64,000 nt of DNA, from positions 19,852,317 to 19,916,316 of the forward strand of contig CM050658.1 of assembly GCA_027574665.1 (NCBI GenBank), read 5' to 3'. This DNA comes from Rhynochetos jubatus (Eukaryota; Chordata; Aves; Eurypygiformes; Rhynochetidae). The notes beneath the pieces were generated by a model. The model saw only the letters and a program-made list of their open reading frames with translations, was not told where the DNA came from and did not search any database. Positions 1 to 50,240 of the stretch are shown in pieces. The stretch's first letter is position 1, and every line of letters begins with the position of its first letter. The position numbers and the translations under genes were made by a program.

Positions 1-742
1 CACGCATACTCAAAAGTTGTGCTGCAGAAAAGGGAACGGAACCTGGTGTCACAAATCCCAAGGCTGATGGTACCCTACTCACCTTGTCTTTCTTGTGAAG
101 CCTTTTTACAAATTGAATTGCTGCACAGAAAGTTCAGACACACACACACACACCCCCCTCCCTTGTTCACTTCTCATGTCTCTGTCTGTGGAATGCCAGA
201 AAAAGAACAATTTAAAAATAACCCTAAAAGTTACGTTAGCTTCGGAACAGTCTAACAAAGAAAGTGAAGTCAGAACTGCCATGTTGGTTTTGCACTTTAA
301 GCAGTTTTAGAAGAGAAAGAAGAGCGCCAAGGAGCGAAAAATGCTTCTGTCTGTACAGGTACAGAGGCGGCAGAGGAGACAGGTGAGGTGACAGTTCAAC
401 CAGTGCCCCTTGGAGGGCAGGCCAGGCAAGCAATCACACCAGGCTGCTTTGCACGGAGCTTCTTGCCCTGCCTTTACGTTCTCACACATGCACCCAGGAG
501 CACTTGAAGAAAGGAACCACCGTCCTTTCCAGAACTCAGTTGTTCTCCCAGGTAAGAGCTGGTTTTACTGACAGATTACTTTGAGAGGCCACAGGTAAAC
601 AAGCATGGTGATTTGTGCCTTTCGTACCAGCGAGGGGGAAGTCAGCCAAGTATTTCAGGGAAGACTTAGAGGTTGCACATTTGTCAGGACAGTAAACAGA
701 GGGTAAGGCCACCTGTGGTCACCAAGATGGGCACACACTTAC
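1..742 (-). other. Part of the DCAF1 intron after coding exon 22
   Basis: No exon of DCAF1 or of another gene is recognised. Content is plain intronic sequence with one short AC microsatellite. The terminal DCAF1 exon was looked for here on the minus strand and not found. Confidence 0.7.
138..153. repeat. Short (AC)8 microsatellite
   Basis: Eight AC dinucleotides followed by a C run, in the intron left of coding exon 22. Confidence 0.9.
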
Positions 743-41440
<40,698 letters not shown>

Positions 41441-44400
41441 GGCTTAGCCTAAGGCAGGTCACAACCACAAAAACAAAACAAAAAAGGGCAGAAAAATGAG
41501 CAAGAAACCCCACACCGTTTTGTTATATTCATTAAAACAAGCTAAATCAAAGATCACAAGTCATTTGGAAGAGGCAAGTAGATACTCAGCAAGAAGGAGT
41601 GAGAAAGGTTAAGTGACAGAATACTGCTGAACTTCACTTTCAAGGTGGGAAGTTTCTTTTTGGTCCTTTGCCTGAAGGGAAAAGAACATGCGCACACTCT
41701 GAACACAAGTCTTAACTGGTGTATGACGGCCCTGACCACGACGGGAGGCATGCACACCTAACCACAACTGTGTTCAGTACTGAGGCTTTTTAAAACTCTC
41801 CCTCAATCCCATGAGCCGACCTGTTGGCCCTTTGCTGTTGCTCAGGGATTCACCCACGAACTAACAAAGCCAGGGCAGCAAGACTGTCACTGTCAGTGTC
41901 ACTGCCCCAGTTTAACACCCCTCGGACAGCAGAGTGCCAAGAATCGTACAGCTGCACGCTGCCAAGGAGACAGAAGGCAAGGGCACTGAGCAGCACCAGG
42001 CGTGGCAGTTAGCAAACAGAGCAGGTCGCCGCATCCCTACTTGTTCAAGGTTTCCAAGAAGTCAGTGGCTCTATAAGGTGGAAGAATGATCACAGGAGGG
42101 AGCACTGGAGCAATTACTTCAGGTTTATCAGCCTTGCAAGACAGCAGCTGACAGGAGATTTATCATCCCGTCCTCAAGTGAGATGGCCCTACAGTACCGA
42201 GTGACTTGTTAAGGTACCATTTAATGAAGGGAACTATCACTCTCAATTCTGCTTAAGCCTCTAGATTTCCAGGTGTCAATTTTTGTCAGTTTGATAAAAA
42301 TCTACTAGAAATATTAACAAACCAAACTAGAACAAGATTTGCCATGGCCTTAGAAACTAAGCTGACAAGACTGTAATTGCTGTCAAGAGTTGTAACTTCT
42401 GGAAGTAAGAACACCCATTCCTAATTTATAAATTTACCTTGTATTGGAGATCATAAATCAAAATCAAAGCAAATGAAATTCCTTCACATCCAAAAATACA
42501 CAAGAATTTCCATCATTTCATTAGCCATAAGAGGGTCAATATCCAACCAGGAGATTAAATATCCGTTTGTCATACGTGACCCAGAAAAAGAACTTTCCAA
42601 ATCAGTATTACATACAAATATGTTTAAGACCGTGACATACACATCAACTCCTGAAATAGATATTCAGGAACCAGTCAAACGCCAGACTGTCAAGGGAGCC
42701 ACAGGTCAACACAGATTACATAAGCATTTAAAGCCCAAGCTCATGCTGAAAAAACATCGCCATGCTTCACTGAGCGCTGGATACCTCTAACCGGTTTAAA
42801 GCCTTGTCTCACCCTGGGAACGGATGAACAACCCTACAGCTCTCTCTCCTGTCTCATAGGTGCTTCTGAATTTAATGTATTGCGACTCATTAGTTAAATG
42901 GGAGACCGGAGGTGAAGATGGCCCGGCTGAAGATGAAACCGGCAGAGTCTACACAAAAATCATCCCCCAAAGACTACGGAAAATAAACCCGTGATTACGA
43001 GACACCCAGGCTGACAAACACCATTTTGATAAGCACTAGATGAAGTCAGCATATGCTAACAAAAAACCTACCTAAGCATAAAGGATGATGATGTTTTCTA
43101 AATGACAAGTAATTATGATTTTATCTAGAGCATTCTTCATCCATTCATCATGGAACTAGACTGGGAAATTGGATGCAAATGCATAAATCACTTTGGAAAA
43201 AACACTATCTAAATGCAGGCAACAAAACATGAGACTGTGTGCACACACCCCAAAACACCTTTGGAAAGGGTAACTACTCCAAGCTCCATTCCCTTTTTCA
43301 TTAACTGAACAACACTTGCCAGCAGCACTTCTGAGCTTTTAAATATCACAGATAAACATGCAGACAAATCTGCTCTAAGCCCTCAGAATGTAAGTGCTGC
43401 AATGGCATCTGCATTCAACCATTTCAGACATCTCCACCTTCATTCTATACCCAAGGGATACAGAAAAAACTGCCTTGTGACCCCAGAGCTTCTGTAGGGC
43501 CTGTACAGGCCCTCCTGCAATCCCAGGAACAGGTTACTTCCCTTAACAACTCTTAATTATTCCGGACACAATATAAGAAAGGCCCAGCAATACCTGCAAC
43601 AGGTCAAGAAGGTTCCAGTCAGGAAGGCCACAGAACTGGTCACACTGCCCTCTGGGACAGCCAGCACTACACCATAACCAAGTGAAAAGAGAAAAATCCT
43701 GCCTGTCCCTAAAACCTGGAGTATTACCTCACTTAAAGTACATTATGCGTCTAAATAACCGGTGCTGACACCAGTTAGAACAGTTAAAAAATGCCACACT
43801 CTCTGTATGTACACAGCAGTGCAAGTAAACGTCTTGACAAGGCATCTATCTCATCTATTCCAAAGGCTTATCCCTCCCGACCTATTCAAATAAATCTGAC
43901 TATTCTAGATGGCGCCGCAAAGAGCGGCAGTAACAGACACTACATCAGAAGCATTTACCTCCACAGTTCACATTAATGCACATTAGCAGTAAAACATACA
44001 CAGATGGAGTATCATGGCAGGTGAGTGACTGTAAATACAGCCACAGCTATTCCTACTATGCTCACTTTTTTCCCCAAGAATTCTGTCTTAAAGAACTCTG
44101 CAGAAAGGACAGGATCATAGACAGTACGAACTGCAACTGTCAGGCATACACCCAGCCTGCTGGGGAGGGAGGACTGTGGGAGCCACTCTGACTTTCACTA
44201 CTTCCCTTGGACAAGCTGGTGAACAAACTCAGTGTTAAACTGCTCCCCAGGAACTAGTGGAACAGGGTGCAGGTATCCCACTGTGGATTTAAAGCTGAGG
44301 GGTGGGGCGGTGTTGGGTTTTTTCAACAAGCTTTGGAAATCATGGCCTACTACAGATTTCAGTTAGAATACCTAACAAGCTAAGGAATGGAACTTTTTTT

Positions 44401-46100
44401 CCAAACAGCTCTATTGTCAAAGTATCAGATTTAGAATCACTAGAACCGATATTAACAAAACATAAAGCACTTACTCAAAGGGTTTGACTTAGAAGGACAA
44501 ATATTTACCACCTTACCTCCCACTTGCTGGGAGCACTCTCACCAAACAGCCACACGTGCACGTTTTGGCACACAGTGGGGCACACAGGATCTCTTCAATA
44601 TTAAACACTACTTAGCATTCCAGTCTCAGAGCAAAGCTTTTGTCAGAATTTTACTCTTCTGAACTTAGATGTAAAAATTTGACAGAAAAGGGAAGCCCAA
44701 AGAAGTATTCAGACACCTATACCTAGAAGTACTCACGGTTTTGAGATCTCAGGCACCCTAGTGCTTGAGTCATCTTAATCAGACACCTCTGAACAACGAA
44801 GAAACACGAGTCCCACTGACCTCTAACTGCAAACCTTGATAAGCACACGGTACAGTCCAAGCGGTTCAGCTTCACCCGTTCGTTCCTCGACACACTTGAG
44901 CGTCACGCCGACTGCAACACTACTACAGGTCATTCACTTACTGATTGCGTGTCGTGTTCATGAAAAGGATTTTGAGGTTCCAAACACACCGATTTCAATA
45001 CAGATACGCATTTTAAATCAAGAAGCCCCTTGGGTGAAAATAAATCTATTCGCAAAGCCTGAAAACCAACAATTTGGTTACTTGGGAAACAAGTGTAAAA
45101 TCCATACCTCATCAATTAAAACAGAAAATTAAACAGCTGTATAACAAAAATCATACTTTAGGAAAAGATAATCCACTGCAATCAAATTTTTTCTAGAAAG
45201 ACTGAACACTTAAATTCATATGTGGACAAAAATTACATGAGGATTTGTGCATCCACATGTATGGAGCCCTCTCAAACTCCAACCACTACACTCTGAACTA
45301 GCTTAAATACTCAAGTTTCAAACTGTTCCTAAACACGACTCAGAGTATGGCCGAGGACATAATGCAGATGAGAAGTCTAACACGATAATATAACCCCATA
45401 AGGGAAAATTAAGAACTCATGAGTTGGAATCTAAATACACTGATCAGCTTGCTATCTATCTATGTGTTCTTATGTATTTATGCTTTCAAACCAAGAATTC
45501 CTTACTTAAAAGAAAGAAATCTCCCTCTCATGATAATTATTCTTTAAATGGATCAGATACCTGATAGATGTTTGCCTAAACCTGTTGAGTCTGAAACAAT
45601 CACGCCAAAGTTAACGATGAAGCATAATGACCTGTCCACGCTGAAGTTCACACTTGGAAGAAAGTATGCCACAACCCAACAAAACCTTCACAACCTACAA
45701 AGAATAAAACCATGGTTTGGTATCACACGTGAGCAAAGCTCTGCGGGAAGTCCTCGTGTGTTCAACTTCCCACTTTAACCCCTAACTGAACTCCAATCTG
45801 GCTGTTACTACAGAACATATTCCTACTGTTGCTTTAAATATTTGTTTAAATATTCATCAATTTTTACAGTTAGAATACTTTTAAAGCCAGGGAAAACCAC
45901 CAAGTGATTTAGTTTCCTGGGATGTCTGCTTTTACAAAACAAACCTGGAACTACGTGCTGATCTGTCAGGACAAGCACAGAAAACAGGAACAAACTTCTG
46001 CTGTCTGCAAAGGAAGGTAAAAAAAAAAAAAACCCGCTCGGTTTCAACATCGGTTCCTCTTTACGCGGCTGGGAAGGGCACCACGAGAACCCGGACTCCC

Positions 46101-46296
46101 CGGGGGAGCGCCCGGACCCCGAGCAAGGGCACCCCGCCGGCCCGGGGGAGCACCCGGACCCCGAGCAAGGGCACCCCGCCGGCCCGGGGGAGCACCCGGA
46201 CCCCGAGCAAGGGCACCCCGCCGGCCCGGGGGAGCACCCGGACCCCGAGCAAGGGCACCCCGCCGGCCCGGGGGAGCACCCGGACCCCGAGCAAGG
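46101..46296. repeat. 42-bp GC-rich minisatellite, 4.7 copies
   Basis: Head-to-tail copies start at 46101, 46143, 46185, 46227 and 46269. The unit runs from CGGGGGAGCACCCGG to CACCCCGCCGGCC. Copies 2-4 are identical, copy 1 has one A to G change, and copy 5 stops after 28 bp. The period is a multiple of three, so an apparent 14-residue repeat appears in a minus-strand open frame that I do not regard as a gene. It is in intron 1 at the left edge of the CpG island. Confidence 0.95.
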
Positions 46297-46660
46297 AGGG
46301 CGCGCAGCCAGTGACAGCTTCTCCAGGCTCTAACCCGGCAGCACGCCCCCAGCGCGCAGACTGCTCGCCGGGAGCCAGCGGAAGGAACGGCCGGCGCTGC
46401 CCGCTGGAACCGGCGGTGTAAAGGTTAGCATCCCGAGCGGGCCCGGCGGCACCCCGCGCACAGCGGCGCCTCCGCAACCCCCGGCGCGAGAGGAAGAAGA
46501 GCCCCGGCGGAGGGGGCGGGCCGGCCGGCCGGCGAAGGACCGGGGCGGGCGGGGCCGGCGCGGCGCAGGCCCGGCCCCCCCCACGCCGGGAGGCTGACAG
46601 GCCGCGGGGGGGACGAGGCGCGGCGCCCCCTCCGCCCCTCGCCCCAGCGGCGCTTCGGAG

Positions 46661-46675
46661 GGCGCCCCCTAGCGT
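46661..46675 (-). promoter_or_regulatory. CTCF-like core motif
   Basis: The minus strand reads ACGCTAGGGGGCGCC. Against the CTCF core CCRSYAGRKGGC it has one mismatch, at the first base. It lies in the promoter-proximal part of intron 1. Matches of this quality occur by chance in GC-rich DNA, so this is tentative. Confidence 0.3.
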
Positions 46676-46831
46676 GGGGGCGGGGCGCGCAGGCCAACCG
46701 GCCCCCTCCCCCCTCCCCCCGGCGGCCGGCCGAGGCGACCCCGCTCCCCCTGCCCGGCGCGGAGGCCGCCGTCGCCGACCGGCCCTGGGGAAGCGCGGCG
46801 GTGAGGCCGTCCCCCGCCCGGCACCCCGTAC

Positions 46832-47060
46832 CTGCCCGATGCCCCGCTGGGTCGCCGCCGCTGCCCCCGGCCCCTGCGCTCGGCCCCGCACACCCCGCGG
46901 CGGCCGCGATTGCTATGGCGGGCACACACTTTGCGCGTCACCACGCTGGGGCCGCGTCACAGCGCGCGAGGCGGCGGCGCGAGGGGGGAGGAGGGAGGGC
47001 GAGGCGGCAGCAAGGGCCTGGCGCTCGGCCTCCCGGGAAACGGAGTGCGCGCGGGGTGAG
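46832..47060 (-). other. DCAF1: Non-coding first exon of DCAF1 (5' UTR), 5' end approximate
   Basis: The CpG island contains a strong minus-strand donor, GGGCAG|gtacgg, whose last exon base is 46832. It would splice to the acceptor just upstream of the start-codon exon at about 41448. Between 46832 and 47060 there is no ATG on the minus strand, as expected of a leader exon. The transcription start is not visible; the motif cluster at 47067-47129 suggests it lies near 47.0-47.13 kb. This is inference from promoter context, not from a transcript. Confidence 0.55.
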
Positions 47061-47066
47061 CATACC

Positions 47067-47076
47067 GCGCATGCGC
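47067..47076. promoter_or_regulatory. NRF1 motif
   Basis: The palindrome GCGCATGCGC is the NRF1 core, 20 bp from the ZNF143-type site. Confidence 0.7.
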
Positions 47077-47095
47077 CTGACGCGCCGCAGGGGAG

Positions 47096-47110
47096 GCTGG
47101 GAGTCGTAGT
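47096..47110 (-). promoter_or_regulatory. ZNF143/Staf-type motif
   Basis: The minus strand reads ACTACGACTCCCAGC, which fits the conserved promoter motif ACTAYRNNNCCCR bound by ZNF143. Confidence 0.65.
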
Positions 47111-47121
47111 TCCGCCTGGGC

Positions 47122-47129
47122 GCCGCCAT
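47122..47129 (-). promoter_or_regulatory. YY1 motif
   Basis: On the minus strand the sequence reads ATGGCGGC, the YY1 core, in the same orientation as DCAF1. YY1 sites of this orientation commonly sit at or just downstream of the start site of TATA-less genes. Confidence 0.6.
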
Positions 47130-47340
47130 TACGGCCCCGCAGCCCGGCCCCGCGCACCGCGGGTGTTTCCCGGTGGAGCGGCGAGGCCACGAACGCTGCC
47201 GTTTACGGGCTGGCGCCGAGGAGCCTTTGAGCGGCAGCTGTCGGTCCCGATAGCGGCACAGGACGGACACGCTGCCATCCTGTCCTCCCGCCCCAACGGG
47301 CAGGGCAGGCGGTGCCACCGGCTGTGTCTTTCCCTCCTTT

Positions 47341-49910
47341 CCCACGTCGAGGCCGAGTGTTCGCTTGTGCGTTGTTCACCTGCTTAACATCACTTGCAGG
47401 AGAGAGCGGGGTGTCTTAGCGAGAGAGCATCTCCAAGCTGAGCCCAGATGATGAGCATGCCTGCCTTCGCTCCCTCTCCAGGGCGGTTTTTCCCCTTCTA
47501 ATCTGCAAGACAAGAACATCGTCCTGTTTCTTCCCAGTTAAACAGGAGATTTTCTGGCAGTGGAAGCCGAACCCCACAGCAGTGCCAAACACCCACCTCC
47601 GCCCTAAGCCATGCCCAACAGCTGGAAGCATTTCTCAGGCTCTCCTGGGTCTCTGGGACAAGCGCCTCTTCCCACACCCCCACCCTTCCTCCGGGCTGGG
47701 AGAGTTCATCCTCTGCCCAGTCCTTTCCTCTGACAGCTCCCAGGATGCATGCATGCAATGAGAGAGACTCTGTGCAGAGACCCTTCAGCATCACTCAGCT
47801 CCATCCCTGTTTGCTTTCCTCACGCAAAGTCTTCCATTCCTCTGGGACTTTTTTCCCTTGTCTGTTGGGTCCAGGGCAGGAATAGCCCAGCTGTTCTATT
47901 TCCAGGCCTCAGGAGATGTCTGAGGACTCAATCTAACCCCCGCAGGATGGGTGAGAGCCCCACTGCCTTACTTTGCAGGGCCAAGGCAGTACGAGCTCTC
48001 CTTTAATTTGCAGTGAAACCCCTGCTTGCACTGCAGTCCCCCAGTCATGGTCCAGGTACTGGCCGAAGCTCTTCTCTTAAAAGAATAAGGAAGAGGGAAA
48101 AAAGTCCTCCCTCGCAGGGAAAGGCTTCGTAAGCACTGGCACCTTTCCCAGCTGAGATGCTTCCTGCTCCACCAGTGTCCACATTAACCCCCTTTCTTAC
48201 TGAAACCGAATAAACCCCTGCCCCAGGCAGTGTTTGGACAGGCACAGATTCTGCTACCTCACTCAGAATATTTGACAGCAAAGTCTTGATTAACTACAGA
48301 ATAACAACTGCAGCAGTGAGAATGCTGCAGCAGAAATCCTCCGGGGCACTGCATGTGGTGAGTGAGCTCCCATCCTCACACCAACACTTTGCTTTAATAG
48401 TGCAATTGAAGGAAAAAAACGCAAAAACCAACCAATCAACCAAAGAAAGCAGCCCTCACGCACATTGCCGTGCATTGCAGGGCAATAAAACCGAGAGGCC
48501 AGCAGTAAGCTTGCGTCTCTTGTCCTCTGTGTTCTTGTGGCTGAGCGGTGGCCTGTGGTGTGCGAGGAGAGGATGGTTATCTCTGCGTATTGACCTCCAC
48601 AGGCTCCCCAGCCAGAAAGACAACATACTCACGATGGCCAACGGATAGTAACCATGACTTAAGGCTGAATCAAAGCTTGAACTCCCTTGCACAACATAAG
48701 CACTTCTCTTCATTGCTGTTGTATCCCAGATCGCCTCGCAATACTGTGCTAAGATCAGCAGCGGTATAAGGATCAAACCACTTCACCGGGCTCTAATAAG
48801 CTTCCAGACATAAGGACAATTAATTGCAGAACTGAAGGAGGAACGGCACTGGTAACAGAACCCAGAGAGAGACAAGTTGTGTTTCCAGAGGATGCCTCAA
48901 GTGTGGCTAAGAGTGGAAGTACGGGGCTGGGATGCCTCACCAGCTCACAGCTGCTGACAGGCAGAGCCCCAGACCCAGCCTCCAGGCAGCAGCTTCACCT
49001 TCCTGCCTGAACAGACCTTTGCTCTGAGAAGGAGAAAGTTTGTGATCAGGAAGCTCACAACATTCAGAGAGACTCCTCAGGGGTGGCTGCCCTACAAGAC
49101 GAAGAACCCTCGAGGCTTTCAGGAGAGTTAATTTCTCATCTTGACCTCCAACACAGAGCTCCACTCTGACAAAGTTCATTGACTTCCTCCGCTTCACCTT
49201 TATTAACTGGCCCCTCTGCTCGTGCGAGTCAGTTTGCTCCTCACCGTGTTTCTACTTGCAACTGAGTTTCTGTCGTAGGGTAGCTGAGACAGTAACTACT
49301 GATTTAGCAGCTGCCGAGCTCTGCAGCGTCATTTTGCGGTGTGACTCACAGCAGGTGAGCAGTAAGTCCAGTAATAGAGTTCAGCTCCTTCTCGGCTCCT
49401 GTGTGTATCACGCTGCTGCTACAACTACGCACAGCACCCAGCCGGATGCCCTGGCAGCACCTAGGGAAGGGTACAGTGCCAGGAACTAAACTTTTGGGAG
49501 CGTCTGAACCCGCCCTAAGATGCTTGTAAACTGAAGGGTGTTTCTTTACAACTCCCATGCCCTGAGGACTGCAGAGAGCAGGCGGGAGGTCAGATGTCTG
49601 GGGAGCTGCACCCAGGAGGACTTTTTCCAGGAGCGCAGCGGCAGTCAGTCTGCCTGCGCACCAGTTTGGCTGTGATGCGCTCCTCTGCAGAGAGCTTTCC
49701 TCCCACCCCAGCACTGACCTCCAGCGCCAGTGGAGACCTGGGAGAGTGAGCAGCAGGCACAAAGCTCTGCCAGGAAGGTCTGAGCTCCAGCCTTGGCACC
49801 AGCTATTGCTCTTCCAGCCTTGATCTACCCGAGCAGTTCAGAAGTTGTTTATGAAGTGTGATACAGTACCGTGACAGCTAATATTTGCACTATTAGCTAA
49901 TATTTTCTTG
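47341..49910. other. Upstream flank, no gene recognised
   Basis: Sequence between the CpG island and the first CR1 copy. G+C is moderate. No coding similarity, repeat family or RNA gene is seen. Confidence 0.6.
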
Positions 49911-50240
49911 CCTACAAGGAAGCTGGGGAGGACTTTTTGCAAAGGCCAGTAGTGACAGTGCAAGGGGTAATGGGCTTAAATTGAAAGCGGGGAGATTTCA
50001 ATTGGATATCAGGAAAAAATTCTTCCCAGAGAGGGTGGGGAGGCCCTGGGACAGGTTGCCCAGAGAAGCTGTGGATGCCCCATCCCTGGAAGTGTCCAAG
50101 GCCAGGCTGGATGAGGCTTGGAGCAACCTGGGCTAGTGGAGGGTGTCCCTGCCCACGGCAGGGGGTGGGACTGGATGATCTTTATGGTCCCTTCCCACCC
50201 AAACCATTCCACGATTCTGTGATATGATTCTATGATATCC
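49911..50240 (+). mobile_element. CR1 LINE 3'-end fragment
   Basis: Contains, in order, AGGAAGCTGGGGAGGA, AAAATTCTTCCCAGAGAGGG, TGCCCAGAGAAGCTGTGGAT, GGATGAGGCTTGGAGCAACC and the terminal GATTCTGTGATATGATTCTA repeat. This is the last ~330 bp of a 5'-truncated CR1 in plus orientation. It is diverged enough that no reading frame remains. Confidence 0.93.

Larger units (their letters stand above)
41449..46831 (-). other. First intron of DCAF1 (5.4 kb)
   Basis: Runs from the CpG-island donor to the acceptor of the start-codon exon. AT-richer except for the last ~770 bp, which is CpG island with the 42-bp minisatellite. An additional non-coding 5' exon inside cannot be excluded. Confidence 0.6.
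46060..47340 (-). promoter_or_regulatory. CpG-island promoter of DCAF1
   Basis: A block of very high G+C with dense CpG, contrasting sharply with the AT-richer sequence on both sides. It lies immediately upstream of the DCAF1 start-codon exon and its 5.4-kb first intron. There is no TATA box. It contains YY1, ZNF143, NRF1 and several GC-box motifs, which is the usual make-up of a housekeeping promoter. Such islands are often bidirectional, but I recognise no divergent gene. Confidence 0.85.

Noticed and set aside
46061-46891. 276-codon minus-strand open frame with repeated GVRVLPRAGGVPLL-like units
   Set aside because: It is produced by the 42-bp minisatellite (period divisible by three) and GC-rich, stop-poor CpG island, has no recognisable protein, and overlaps the leader-exon donor.
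46425-46944. Apparent upstream ORFs in the DCAF1 leader starting at 46925 and 46944
   Set aside because: Both begin with GTG, not ATG, so they are not ordinary upstream ORFs.
47050-47062. Plus-strand donor-like GGGGTGAGC that could start a divergent transcript
   Set aside because: A single donor-like sequence in CpG-rich DNA with no exon or gene attached is not sufficient evidence.
46674-47387. 237-codon plus-strand open frame in the CpG island
   Set aside because: Low-complexity Arg/Pro/Ala-rich frame typical of GC-rich DNA, with no domain and no supporting gene structure.
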